NCBI RefSeq assembly: GCF_040675465.1
Contig: NZ_JBFAPA010000001.1
Location: 186,001-250,000 of the forward strand
Reading direction: 5' to 3'
Length of the DNA stretch: 64,000 nt
From: Kibdelosporangium sp040675465
GTDB lineage: Bacteria > Actinomycetota > Actinomycetes > Mycobacteriales > Pseudonocardiaceae
Below are positions 54,944-63,695 of this stretch, one piece after another (positions within the stretch are counted from its first letter, which is position 1; every line of letters starts with the position of its first letter). Made by a program: the position numbers and the translations under genes. Below the pieces are notes generated by a model. The model had not been told where the DNA came from. It ran no database searches and saw nothing but the letters and a program-made list of their open reading frames with translations.

Positions 54944-56370
54944 GGCCGGATCACCGCCATTCTCGTCACCGTCAGCTCCTCGACGGCGAACCGGGGGCCT
55001 TCCCGGCCCACACCGGAGTCCTTCACCCCGCCGTAGGGCATCGTGTCCGACCGGAACCCGGGCACCTCGTTCACCACCACACCACCGACTTCCAGCACGT
55101 CCAACGCACGGAAAGCGGTCTCCAGCGACCGCGTGAACACCGAGGCGTGCAGGCCATAACGGGAGTTGTTGACCACCGCGAAGGCGTCTTCCACAGTGGA
55201 CACCGTGCGTATGCAGACCACCGGCCCGAAGACCTCCTCGTCCCAGCAGGGTGCGCCATCCGGCACATCGGCCAGGACGGTTGGCATGATTACGCCACTT
55301 TCGCTGCCGCCGCCCGCGATGACCCGCGCCCCAGCGGAAACGGCGTTCTCGACCCACTGCAGCACCCGTGCTGTCGATCTGCCGTCGATCAACGCCGAGA
55401 CCCGGGTCGCCGGGTCTCGCGGATCCCCAACGACCACTTCCTTCATACGAGTCTTAAGCAGAGTCGTGAATTCCTCGGCGACCGAGTCCACGACGATCAC
55501 CCGCTGGACCGAGATGCACGCCTGCCCCGAGGCATAGAACCCGCCGCGCAGCACGGCATCGGCCGCTGCCGCGAGATCGGCGTCGGCGGCGACGACGAGC
55601 GCCGCGTTGGAACCCAGTTCCAGCAAGGTCTTCCGGGGAGCGGCATCCCGAGCGATCTGGTGACCGACCGCGGCCGAACCGGTGAAGGACACCGCACCCA
55701 CGCGCGGATCGGTGACGAGCGTCGACCCGACCTCGGCGTCCCCGGTGACCACCTGGACGATCGCTTCCGGCGCGCCGGCCTCGACCGGGGCCTCGCGGAG
55801 CAGGTGGGCCAGCCACAGGGTCGCCAAAGGCGTTGCGGGAGCGGGCTTGCACACCACCGGGCAGCCCGCGGCGATCGAGGGCGCGATCTTGTGCGCCGCC
55901 AACAGCAACGGGTAGTTGAACCCGGCGATCCCCACCACCACACCGATCGGCCGCCGGGTCCAGAACCCCACCAGCCCATCCCCGGACGGCAGCAGGTCGA
56001 GCGGAACGGTCTCCCCGTGCAGCCGCGCCACTTCCTCGGCGGCCGCCTGCAGGGTGACCAGAGTCCGGGCCACCTCGACCTTGCAGTCCACCAGGGGTTT
56101 GCCCGTCTCCGCGACCAGGAGTTGTTCGAACTCCTCGCGGTGGGCTGCCAAAGCACGGCCAGCCGACGTCAGGATGTCCCGGCGGATCCGGGAAGGCAGA
56201 GCCGCGACCTCGGCCTTGACCGCAACGGCTTCGTCGATCGCCAGCCTGGCCAGTTCTTTCGTGCCGACCGGGGCTTCGGCCACAACGCTGCCGTCGTACG
56301 GGAACGTCACGGGCTCGGTGCCGGTCTCGATCCACTTCGGACCGATCGGGAGTCCGGCTGGGTGGGACAT
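54940..56370 (-). CDS. Aldehyde dehydrogenase
   Basis: A 476-residue NAD(P)-dependent aldehyde dehydrogenase. Catalytic Cys285 (GQACISVQR), general base Glu251 (LLELGSNAA), oxyanion Asn152 (GFNYPLLLAAHKIAPSIAAGCPVVCKPAPATP) and the FTGSAAVG cofactor turn are present. It should oxidise the aldehyde produced by the SDR or released from the amidase product. ATG 56370 overlaps the upstream ATPase stop (TGATG). Confidence 0.95.
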   Translation of the reverse strand: MSHPAGLPIGPKWIETGTEPVTFPYDGSVVAEAPVGTKELARLAIDEAVAVKAEVAALPSRIRRDILTSAGRALAAHREEFEQLLVAETGKPLVDCKVEVARTLVTLQAAAEEVARLHGETVPLDLLPSGDGLVGFWTRRPIGVVVGIAGFNYPLLLAAHKIAPSIAAGCPVVCKPAPATPLATLWLAHLLREAPVEAGAPEAIVQVVTGDAEVGSTLVTDPRVGAVSFTGSAAVGHQIARDAAPRKTLLELGSNAALVVAADADLAAAADAVLRGGFYASGQACISVQRVIVVDSVAEEFTTLLKTRMKEVVVGDPRDPATRVSALIDGRSTARVLQWVENAVSAGARVIAGGGSESGVIMPTVLADVPDGAPCWDEEVFGPVVCIRTVSTVEDAFAVVNNSRYGLHASVFTRSLETAFRALDVLEVGGVVVNEVPGFRSDTMPYGGVKDSGVGREGPRFAVEELTVTRMAVIRP

Positions 56371-57134
56371 CAGGATCCTCCCTGGAACCGCGCGAGCGCG
56401 CCCTGCAGCGTCGGCACCGCCGCGATCAGTTCGCGTGTGTAGGGATGGTTCGGGTAGCGGTAGATCTGTTCCACGTCACCGATTTCGACGATCTGTCCAC
56501 GCCGCATCACGGCGACCGTGTCACACACCCGCCGGACCACCGCGAGGTCGTGCGAGACGAAGACGAGCGTGAGGTCATACCGCTCCACGAGTTCGTCCAG
56601 CAGGTTGAGGATCTGCGCCCGGACCGACACATCCAGCGCGCTCACCGGCTCGTCCGCCACGAGAACCTTGGGATACGGCGCCAAAGCCCGCGCGATCGAG
56701 ATCCGTTGCCGTTGACCGCCGGAGAACTGGTGCGGGTAACGCGTGGCCGCGTTCTGGGGCAGGCCAACGGCATCCAGCAGCTCGCGCAGGCGTTCGCTGC
56801 GGTCGTAGTCGCGGTCCAGCGGTTCACAGATGATGTCCTTGACGCGCATCCGCGGGTCCAGCGAGCCCATCGGGTCCTGGAACACGATCTGCAGGTCGTT
56901 GCGCAGGAACTTGAGCTTGCGCTCCGGCAGGGTGTCGATCCTGGTGCCACGGAACCGGATCAGGCCGCCGGTCGGGCGGTCCAGCGCGGCCAGCAACCGG
57001 ACCAAGGTGGACTTCCCGGAGCCGGACTCGCCGACGATCCCGAACCGCTGCCCCGCGTTCACCGTGAAGGTCACGCCTTTCAGGGCGTGCACGTTGCGGC
57101 GGTAGGTCCGATGCAGGTTGTTGACCTCGATCAT
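56370..57134 (-). CDS. ABC importer ATP-binding protein (DppF/OppF-like)
   Basis: A 254-residue ATPase. Walker A GESGSGKST near 36-44, Q-loop (IVFQDPMGSLDPRM), signature FSGGQRQR, Walker B VLVADEP and switch His in VFVSHDLAVV. The C-terminal RYPNHPYTRELIAAVP is the oligopeptide-type extension. It energises uptake with the partner ATPase upstream (57131-57901), whose stop overlaps this start (ATGA). Confidence 0.94.
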   Translation of the reverse strand: MIEVNNLHRTYRRNVHALKGVTFTVNAGQRFGIVGESGSGKSTLVRLLAALDRPTGGLIRFRGTRIDTLPERKLKFLRNDLQIVFQDPMGSLDPRMRVKDIICEPLDRDYDRSERLRELLDAVGLPQNAATRYPHQFSGGQRQRISIARALAPYPKVLVADEPVSALDVSVRAQILNLLDELVERYDLTLVFVSHDLAVVRRVCDTVAVMRRGQIVEIGDVEQIYRYPNHPYTRELIAAVPTLQGALARFQGGS

Positions 57135-57901
57135 GCCGTCCCCAGTTCCGAGAACGTCAGCAACTGTTGGGTGTAACGGTGTCTGGGTGCGGTGAACACG
57201 TCCTGGACGAGCCCGCCTTCGACGATCCGCCCTTCGTACATGACAAGCACGCGGTCACACACCGACGCGACCACCGCCAGATCGTGCGTGATGAACAGCA
57301 GCGCCGACCCCCTTGTCCCGGCGACGATCAGCTCCAGGATCTGCTTCTGGACAGTGACATCCAGCGCCGTCGTAGGCTCGTCGCAGATGAGCAAGGACGG
57401 GTTGTTCGCCAGGGCCATCGCGAGCATCACCCGCTGCCGCTGACCGCCGGAAAGCTGGTGCGGGTAGGCCTTCGCGGCCCGGCGCGGTTCCGGGAGCCTG
57501 ACCAGCTCGAGGAGTTCGACCGCGGCGGCCCGGGCCGAACGCCGGTCGCGCTGGGTCCGGTGGATCAGCATGACCTCGGCGACCTGCTTGCCCACCTGCA
57601 TGGTCGGGTTGAGCGCGGTCATCGGCTCCTGGAACACCATGGCCATGTCCCGGCCGCGCAGCCGCGCCAAATCCCGTTCCCGCGCGCCCAGGATCTCCTT
57701 GTTACCGAACAGAACCGAGCCCGACGCGGTCAGTTCATCGGACAGCAGGCCCATCACGGCCGCCGCGGTGAGCGTCTTGCCGGAACCGGACTCGCCGATC
57801 AGCCCGACCCGCTCCCCTTGACCGATCTCGAAGGACACATGATCGACCAGGTGGGTGTCCCCACTGGACACTCCCAGGTTCTCCACGGTCAGCACGGTCA
57901 T
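57131..57901 (-). CDS. ABC importer ATP-binding protein (DppD/OppD-like)
   Basis: A 256-residue ATPase with GESGSGKTLT, VFQEPMTALNPTM, LSGGQRQRVMLA, LLICDEPTTALDV and FITHDLAVVASVCDRVLVMYEG. It ends PRHRYTQQLLTF, the DppD-type C-terminus, though the usual cysteine-rich iron-sulfur-like tail of long OppD proteins is absent. ATG 57901 overlaps the permease stop (ATGA). Confidence 0.94.
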   Translation of the reverse strand: MTVLTVENLGVSSGDTHLVDHVSFEIGQGERVGLIGESGSGKTLTAAAVMGLLSDELTASGSVLFGNKEILGARERDLARLRGRDMAMVFQEPMTALNPTMQVGKQVAEVMLIHRTQRDRRSARAAAVELLELVRLPEPRRAAKAYPHQLSGGQRQRVMLAMALANNPSLLICDEPTTALDVTVQKQILELIVAGTRGSALLFITHDLAVVASVCDRVLVMYEGRIVEGGLVQDVFTAPRHRYTQQLLTFSELGTA

Positions 57902-58728
57902 CGGCGGCCTGCCAGTTTCGGGTCGAGCCGGTCTCGCAGCCCGTCGCCGAGCAGGTTGAAGCCCAGCACGGCGATCGCGATGGCCACGCCCGGCACGAGC
58001 GCCAGCCTTGGTTGCACGGCAAGCAGTTCCTGCGACTCCTGGAGCATCCGGCCCCATGACGGTGTCGGTGGCCGGGTGCCGAAACCGAGGAAAGACAAGG
58101 CCGCCTCGGACAGCACGGCGATCGCGAAGGACACCGAGCCCTGGACGATCAGCAGCCCGGAGATGTTCGGCAGCACGTGCCGGACCGCGATCCGCAGACC
58201 CCGGCGGCCGGCCGCTCGGGCCGCGAGCACGTACTCGGTGCTCATCACCTGCAGGGTCCCGGATCTGGCGATCCGCGCGAACGACGGCACGGTCGCGATG
58301 CCGATCGCGATCATCGCGGTCAGCGTGCTCGCCCCGAACACCGCGCCGAACATGATCGCCAGCAACAGCGCCGGGAACGCCAGCACCAGGTCGTTGACCC
58401 GCATGATGAACTCACCGAGCCAGCGGGTCATCCCGGCCAGGATCCCCAACGGCGTCCCGATCAGCGCGGCCACGCCGACCGCGACGATGCCGACATACAG
58501 CGTGGTGCGGGCGCCGACCATGATCTGGCTGACCATGTCCCGGCCGAACTTGTCCGTCCCCAGCAGGTAGTCGCCGGACGGGCCCATCAACCGGATCGAG
58601 GCGTCGACGCGCAGGGCGTCGTGCGGCGTCCAGATGAACGAAACCAGCGCGGCGAGCACCACCAGCACGACCAGGATCGTTCCCACCACGAGGGTCGGCG
58701 TGCGGCGGCGGGTCTCGGTGGTGACCAT
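57898..58728 (-). CDS. ABC importer permease (DppC/OppC-like)
   Basis: A 276-residue inner-membrane permease with an N-terminal segment (TLVVGTILVVLVVLAALVSFIW) and five further hydrophobic stretches. The ATPase-coupling EAA loop reads AARAAGRRGLRIAVRHVLPNISGLLIV. GTDKFGRDMVSQIMVGARTTLYVG is the conserved OppC periplasmic signature. Its start forms a TGATG overlap with the partner permease stop. Confidence 0.94.
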   Translation of the reverse strand: MVTTETRRRTPTLVVGTILVVLVVLAALVSFIWTPHDALRVDASIRLMGPSGDYLLGTDKFGRDMVSQIMVGARTTLYVGIVAVGVAALIGTPLGILAGMTRWLGEFIMRVNDLVLAFPALLLAIMFGAVFGASTLTAMIAIGIATVPSFARIARSGTLQVMSTEYVLAARAAGRRGLRIAVRHVLPNISGLLIVQGSVSFAIAVLSEAALSFLGFGTRPPTPSWGRMLQESQELLAVQPRLALVPGVAIAIAVLGFNLLGDGLRDRLDPKLAGRR

Positions 58729-59675
58729 CAGGACCTCCGCAACCGTGGGTCGATCACCGTGTACAACAGGTCGACCACGAAGTTGACCAGCAACGCGGCC
58801 ACCACAAGGACCAGCACGATCCCCTGCACTGTCAGCAGATCACGGGCCGCAACCGAGTCCAGCAGCATGCTTCCCAGGCCAGGCAACACGAACACGCGCT
58901 CGACCACCACCGCGCCGATGAGCAACGTCGTCAGCTGCAGACCCAGCACAGTCACCACCGGCACAGCGGCATTTCGCAGACCGTGACGCCGTAGCGCCTG
59001 GCCAGGTCTGAGACCTTTCGCCCGGGCGGTGCGCAAATAGTCCTCGTTCAACGTGTCCAGCACGGCCGAGCGCACATACCTTGTCAGCACAGCGCCTTGC
59101 ACCAGACCGAGCGACGACGCGGGCAGGATCAGACCACGGACGAACTCGCCGAAGTTCTGGTTCGGCGGCGTCCAACCGCCGGAAGGCAACAGCTTCCACT
59201 GCACGGCGAACAACTGGACGAGCAGGATCCCGGCCAGGAACGCCGGAATGGCAACACCCAGCTGGGACAGGCCGGAGATCAAGGTGCCGCTGGCCTTGCG
59301 GTGGCGGACCGCGGCGAACGAACCGAACGGGATCGCCACGATCAGCGCGACCACCATCCCCGCACCGACCAGCCACAACGTCACGCCAAGCCGGTCGACG
59401 AGCTGCGGCCCGATCAGGTCACGCGTCACATACGAACGGCCGAAGTCGCCGGTGACCACACCGCGCATCCAGTCCAGGTACTGAGTCGTGAGTGGACGGT
59501 CGATGCCGAACTCGTGCCTGGTCTGGGCCAGCAGCTCTGGAGTCGCGTTGACGCCCAACGCGACCTGCGCCGGGTCGCCGGGCAGTACGGCCATGAACAG
59601 GAACACGGCGATCGAGGCCACCGCCACGCTGACGACGAAGATCGCGGTCCGGCGGAGGATGCGCAGCGCCATCAC
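58728..59675 (-). CDS. ABC importer permease (DppB/OppB-like)
   Basis: A 315-residue permease. ILRRTAIFVVSVAVASIAVFLFMAVLPGDPA is the typical DppB N-terminus; the EAA loop is YLRTARAKGLRPGQALRRHGLRNAAVPVVTVLG. Six membrane segments are visible. GTG 59675 and ATG 59672 are both in frame and both overlap the binding-protein stop; either start couples translation. Confidence 0.94.
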   Translation of the reverse strand: MMALRILRRTAIFVVSVAVASIAVFLFMAVLPGDPAQVALGVNATPELLAQTRHEFGIDRPLTTQYLDWMRGVVTGDFGRSYVTRDLIGPQLVDRLGVTLWLVGAGMVVALIVAIPFGSFAAVRHRKASGTLISGLSQLGVAIPAFLAGILLVQLFAVQWKLLPSGGWTPPNQNFGEFVRGLILPASSLGLVQGAVLTRYVRSAVLDTLNEDYLRTARAKGLRPGQALRRHGLRNAAVPVVTVLGLQLTTLLIGAVVVERVFVLPGLGSMLLDSVAARDLLTVQGIVLVLVVAALLVNFVVDLLYTVIDPRLRRS

Positions 59676-61144
59676 GCACGCCCCAGCCCGGTCAGGTCGA
59701 ACGACTCGGACACCTGGTTCTGGGTCAGTCCGGTGACCTTCTTCTTGGCCGCCACGATGTTCGGGAACAGGAACAGCCAGTCGGCCGCCGCGTCCGCGTT
59801 GATCGTGCGCGCGACCTCTTTCATGGCGGTGATCTGCTGGTCCGGCGTGCCGGAGTCGCCCTGGGTGATCAGTTCCTGGACCTTCGGGTTGTTGTACCCC
59901 CAGTAGTACTTGGGGTTGCCGAAGGTGACGATGTCCCGGGGCTCGACGTGCTGGATGATCGACATGTCGTAGTCGTGGTCGGTGAACACCTGCTTGAGCC
60001 AGACCGCCGGGAAGTCCAGGGGCTCGATGCTCACCGAGACACCGACGTCGTTGAGCTGGGACGCGACGACTTGCGCCGCCGACACGGCGTACTGCAGGTT
60101 CGGGATCCGCAGGCGCAGCCGGAGGTTGCGGCCGGCCAGGATCTCCGCGGCCTTGCCCGGGTTGTACGAGTACACAGTGGACAGATCCTCGTACCAGGGA
60201 TCGGTCGGCGGGACCATGCTGCCGATCAGCGTTCCCCGGTCCGCGGCGACCGTGGACATCACGGCCTTCCGGTCGATCGCGTACATCAGCGCCTGGCGGA
60301 TGTTCTTGTCGTCCAGCGGCGGCCTGGCGTTGTTGAACGCCAGCGTGACCTCGGAGTTCGTCGTGCCCTGCAGCACGGTGAACCGGGTGTCGGTCTCGAA
60401 CTGGCCGACCGAGTCCGGGGTGGTGATCGCCGAGATCACGTCGATCCCGTTGCTCAGCAAGGCGTTGTTGAGCGCGGTCGGGTCCTTGAAGTACTTCAGG
60501 TACACAGTGGCGTAGGCGGGTTTCCTGCCCCAGTAGTCCGGGTTGGCGCGCAACACGATCGAGTCGCCGCGCTTACGGCTGGAGAACATGTACGGCCCGG
60601 TGCCGACCGGCGTGTTCGCCAGATCGGCCACTCCGGACTGGCTGAACATCGCGCCGACCCGGGTGGTCATGTCGAACAGCCAGTTGTTGCTCGGACGCTT
60701 GAGGACGACCCGGGCATGCGTGGGATCGACGACCTCCACCCGGTCCACGACGTCCATTTTGGACTTGAGCGAGATCGTCCACGCGGTCTTCACGCGTTCG
60801 ATGGAGAACTTCACGTCACTCGCGGTGAACGGCTGGTTGTTGGTGAACGTGACGTTCGGTTGCAGCTCGAAGTCGTAGGTCTTCCGGTCCGCGCTGACTG
60901 TCCAGCTCTTGGCCAGCAACGGCACGATCCTGCCCTGGGTGTCGAGTTTGACCAGGCCCTCGTACACGTTGGTCAGCAGAGCCTGCGGAATCGCGGCACC
61001 ATCGGTACGGGTGAAGTCGAGGTTGGCCGGCTCCGCGGTGAACCCGATCGAGATGGCGCTCGTGTCATTGGGCGTGGCGGCCGTCTGACCGGCGGAGCAA
61101 GCAGCCACCAGGGCGACTGCCACCAAGAGCACCCGCACTGGCAT
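59672..61144 (-). CDS. ABC importer substrate-binding lipoprotein (family 5)
   Basis: A 490-residue extracytoplasmic binding protein. The signal peptide ends in a lipobox (LVAVALVAAC, lipidated Cys16). ISIGFTAEPANLDFTRTDGAAIPQALLTNVYEGLVKLD and the NVTFTNNQPFTASDVKFSIERV signature define the dipeptide/oligopeptide/nickel family 5. The ligand cannot be told; the amidase and dehydrogenases downstream suggest an amide- or peptide-like compound. The start is taken as ATG 61144, with two in-frame GTG codons just upstream. First gene of the operon. Confidence 0.92.
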   Translation of the reverse strand: MPVRVLLVAVALVAACSAGQTAATPNDTSAISIGFTAEPANLDFTRTDGAAIPQALLTNVYEGLVKLDTQGRIVPLLAKSWTVSADRKTYDFELQPNVTFTNNQPFTASDVKFSIERVKTAWTISLKSKMDVVDRVEVVDPTHARVVLKRPSNNWLFDMTTRVGAMFSQSGVADLANTPVGTGPYMFSSRKRGDSIVLRANPDYWGRKPAYATVYLKYFKDPTALNNALLSNGIDVISAITTPDSVGQFETDTRFTVLQGTTNSEVTLAFNNARPPLDDKNIRQALMYAIDRKAVMSTVAADRGTLIGSMVPPTDPWYEDLSTVYSYNPGKAAEILAGRNLRLRLRIPNLQYAVSAAQVVASQLNDVGVSVSIEPLDFPAVWLKQVFTDHDYDMSIIQHVEPRDIVTFGNPKYYWGYNNPKVQELITQGDSGTPDQQITAMKEVARTINADAAADWLFLFPNIVAAKKKVTGLTQNQVSESFDLTGLGRA

Positions 61145-61159
61145 CACCACCTAGTATGC

Positions 61160-61170
61160 TGGTCTGACCA
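61160..61170. promoter_or_regulatory. FadR-type GntR operator TGGTCTGACCA
   Basis: The 11-mer fits the FadR-subfamily consensus TNGTNNNACNA exactly and is itself palindromic. It lies 16 bases upstream of the binding-protein start, beside a minus-strand CATACT that could be the -10 box, and 47 bases upstream of the divergent GntR gene. Binding would block the importer operon and probably autoregulate. Confidence 0.75.
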
Positions 61171-61216
61171 GTAGACTGACACCGGTCCGGCGCGTTGGTC
61201 AAGAGGAGCGGTCGGG

Positions 61217-61954
61217 ATGTTCTCACCGGTCAGCCCGGTCCGGGCTTATGAGCGGGTGGTCGAGCAGATAGAGGCCGCCGTGTTCGGCGGGCAGCTGCCG
61301 CCCGGCTCGCACCTGCCCAGCGAACGGGACCTGATGACCCAGTTCGGCGTGTCGCGGTCCACCGTCCGCGAGGCCCTGCGGGTGCTGCAGTCCAACGGCA
61401 TGATCCAGTCCCGCGCGGGCGACCCCCGCGGGCCGCTGGTCCTCGCCGCCTCGCCCGTCGCCCTGCACAAGTCGATGACCCGCCTCGCCCGCACCTCGTC
61501 GATGAGCCTCGGCGAGTTGCTGCAGTTCCGGATGCTGCTGGAGGGCTCAGCGTATTTACTGGCCGCCCAGCTGCACACCGCTTCCCAGCTGGCGGAAATC
61601 TCCGCGGCCCTCGACACCATGACCACCGCCACGGACTACACCGCGTTCAGCGACGCCGACGTCGCCTTCCACGACGCCGTCGCGCGCGCGACCCAGAACA
61701 CCATGATCATCGTGTGCAGCACTGTCGTGCGTGGGGTTGTCCTGGACCTCATCGAGGACCATCTGGCCCACGCCACTGACCGGCAGGCGCTGATGACTCG
61801 GTACCTGAAGCACCACACCGAGGTGTTGGAGGCTTTGCGGGCGCGCAACGGTTCGCTGGCTTCGCAGCTGGCCCGCCGCGCGCTGTACGACAGCTACGCC
61901 TCTTACCTCCCGGAGGCCGACCGCGCCATGCTCACCCCACTGCTCGAGAACTAG
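61217..61954 (+). CDS. FadR-subfamily GntR transcriptional regulator
   Basis: A 245-residue regulator. The winged helix (YERVVEQIEAAVFGGQLPPGSHLPSERDLMTQFGVSRSTVREALRVLQSNGMI, about 10-65) is followed by an all-helical FCD effector domain (LLQFRMLLEGSAYLLAAQL..., DADVAFHDAVARATQN). The FCD domain's metal/ligand histidines are in FHDAVA and KHHTEVLEAL. It is divergent from the importer operon with a matching operator in between, so it is very likely that operon's repressor, released by an acid or acyl intermediate. Confidence 0.93.
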   Translation: MFSPVSPVRAYERVVEQIEAAVFGGQLPPGSHLPSERDLMTQFGVSRSTVREALRVLQSNGMIQSRAGDPRGPLVLAASPVALHKSMTRLARTSSMSLGELLQFRMLLEGSAYLLAAQLHTASQLAEISAALDTMTTATDYTAFSDADVAFHDAVARATQNTMIIVCSTVVRGVVLDLIEDHLAHATDRQALMTRYLKHHTEVLEALRARNGSLASQLARRALYDSYASYLPEADRAMLTPLLEN

Positions 61955-62556
61955 AGCCAGCCTTTGGATTCGGCGATCTGAAGGGCTTCGGCGCGAGTTC
62001 GGGCGCCGAGCTTCTGGATCGCGGCGGACAGGTGGTTGCGGACCGTGCCTGGGGACAGGTGCATGCCTTTGGCCATCTCGGCGATGGTGCCGTGGCCTCG
62101 GGCGGCGGCCAGGACCTCGGTCTCGCGTGGGGTCAGCGGGCTGGCGCCTTCGCTCAGCGCGGCCAAGGCCAGGGAGGGGTCGACGACTCGTTCACCTGCG
62201 GCGACCCGGCGGATGACGACCGCGAGTTCGGTGACCGGCGCGTCCTTGAGCAGGAAACCCGCGACACCGGCGTCGACGGCCGAGCGGAGGTAACCGGGGC
62301 GGCCGAAGGTGGTGAGGATGACGACCTTGGTGGCCGGTACCCGGGTGCGGAGGTGGCGGGCGGCTTCGAGGCCGTCCATGCCCGGCATCTCGATGTCGAG
62401 CAGGGCGATGTCCGGGCGGAACGCCTCCGCGGCACCCACGACCTCGTCGCCGCGGCTGAGTTGCACGACGACTTCGAGGTCCGGTTCGAGGTCCAGCAAC
62501 GTGGCCATCGCCCCCCGGAACATGGTCTGGTCCTCGGCCAGCAGCAACTTGATCAT
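61951..62556 (-). CDS. LuxR/NarL-family response regulator
   Basis: A 201-residue two-component regulator. The receiver domain has acidic pocket AEDQ near residues 8-10 and phosphoacceptor Asp54 (IALLDIEMPGMDG). The C-terminal LuxR-type HTH is ASPLTPRETEVLAAARGHGTIAEMAKGMHLSPGTVRNHLSAAIQKLGARTRAEA. Its ATG overlaps the stop of the kinase gene (ATGA), so the pair is co-translated. Its tail overlaps the convergent GntR gene by 4 bases. With the ABC-2 permease upstream it resembles systems that regulate a drug or peptide exporter. Confidence 0.95.
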   Translation of the reverse strand: MIKLLLAEDQTMFRGAMATLLDLEPDLEVVVQLSRGDEVVGAAEAFRPDIALLDIEMPGMDGLEAARHLRTRVPATKVVILTTFGRPGYLRSAVDAGVAGFLLKDAPVTELAVVIRRVAAGERVVDPSLALAALSEGASPLTPRETEVLAAARGHGTIAEMAKGMHLSPGTVRNHLSAAIQKLGARTRAEALQIAESKGWL

Positions 62557-63692
62557 GCGGGAACCTGCACGTGGACGATGAACCCGCCGTCCGGACCGGC
62601 AGCACCCGACGACAGCGAGCCGCCGAGGGCCTGCACGCGTTCGGTCAGGCCCACGAGGCCGTTGCCCCGGTGGTCCGGGTCGGTCGGGCCGGTGCCGTCG
62701 TCGACGATCTTCAGCGAAGCCGACGCGCCGCCGATGGACAGTTGGATCCGGCAGGTGGCGGCGCGGCTGTGGCGCAGCACGTTGGTCACTCCTTCGCGGA
62801 CGGTCCAGGCCAGCGCGCCATCGACGGGCAGCGGCAGGGACCAGCTCTCCGGTGAGTCGACACGGCAGTCGATCCCGGCCGAGGCGGCGGCACGCCGGGC
62901 GGACGCCAGCTCGCCGGCCAGGGTGGGCTGCCGGTAGTTGGTGACGGCCTGGCGCACCTCGGCGAGGGCGCGCCGGACCACGGTATCGATGTCGGCCAGC
63001 TCGTTCTCCGCGCGCTCCGGGTCGGCGGTCACCAGCCTGCGGGCGAGCTCGGTCTTCACCGCGATCACCGACAGGCTGTGCCCGACCAGGTCGTGCAGGT
63101 CACGGGCGATCCGGTCGCGTTCGTCGGCGACGGCGAGCCGGGCCCGTTCCCGCCTGCTGGCCTGCAGTTCGGCGAACATGTCGAACTGGGTGCGGGCCTG
63201 CGAGGTGAAGAACCCGACAATCACGCCGACCAGCGCGAGCCACAGCACGAGCGCCTTGTCCTGGTGCTGCCACCCGGCGATCAGCCCGAGCACGGTGCCG
63301 ATGCCGAGCAGCCGCAGGGCGACCCAGCGGCCGCCGAGCCAGCCGGTCGCCGCGCTGAGCCAGGCCGCGTTGAACGCCCACTCCGAACCGGCGACGGCGG
63401 GCAAGCCGAGACACAGCACGAGCAACGTGAAGTACGAGGGCCAGAACGGCAGCCGGGACAGCTTGCCGAGGGTGAGGTCGAAGGTCGTGCGCATCCCCAG
63501 GATCGCGCTGGCGACCGCGGCGACGACCACGAGCACCATCTGCCAGACCGGGTGGTGACCGGAGAAGTAGATCACCGACGACGATGCCATTCCCAGGTAC
63601 ATCAGGACGAACCGCGACCACAGCCGGCGGTTCCACATCGTCCGTACCCGGTCGTCGTCCGCGAGATCCACTTCCGCCGTCACGTCGCCCAT
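62553..63692 (-). CDS. Sensor histidine kinase (NarL/DesK type)
   Basis: A 379-residue kinase. Several hydrophobic segments span residues 28-162; phosphoacceptor His200 lies in RIARDLHDLVGHSLSVIAVKTELARRL. The GHKL domain has VREGVTNVLRHSRAATC and VDDGTGPTDPDHRGNGLVGLTERVQALGG. It is the partner of the coupled response regulator. It starts 3 bases before the stop of the ABC-2 permease, so the three genes form one transcript. Confidence 0.94.
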   Translation of the reverse strand: MGDVTAEVDLADDDRVRTMWNRRLWSRFVLMYLGMASSSVIYFSGHHPVWQMVLVVVAAVASAILGMRTTFDLTLGKLSRLPFWPSYFTLLVLCLGLPAVAGSEWAFNAAWLSAATGWLGGRWVALRLLGIGTVLGLIAGWQHQDKALVLWLALVGVIVGFFTSQARTQFDMFAELQASRRERARLAVADERDRIARDLHDLVGHSLSVIAVKTELARRLVTADPERAENELADIDTVVRRALAEVRQAVTNYRQPTLAGELASARRAAASAGIDCRVDSPESWSLPLPVDGALAWTVREGVTNVLRHSRAATCRIQLSIGGASASLKIVDDGTGPTDPDHRGNGLVGLTERVQALGGSLSSGAAGPDGGFIVHVQVPA

Positions 63693-63695
63693 TGT

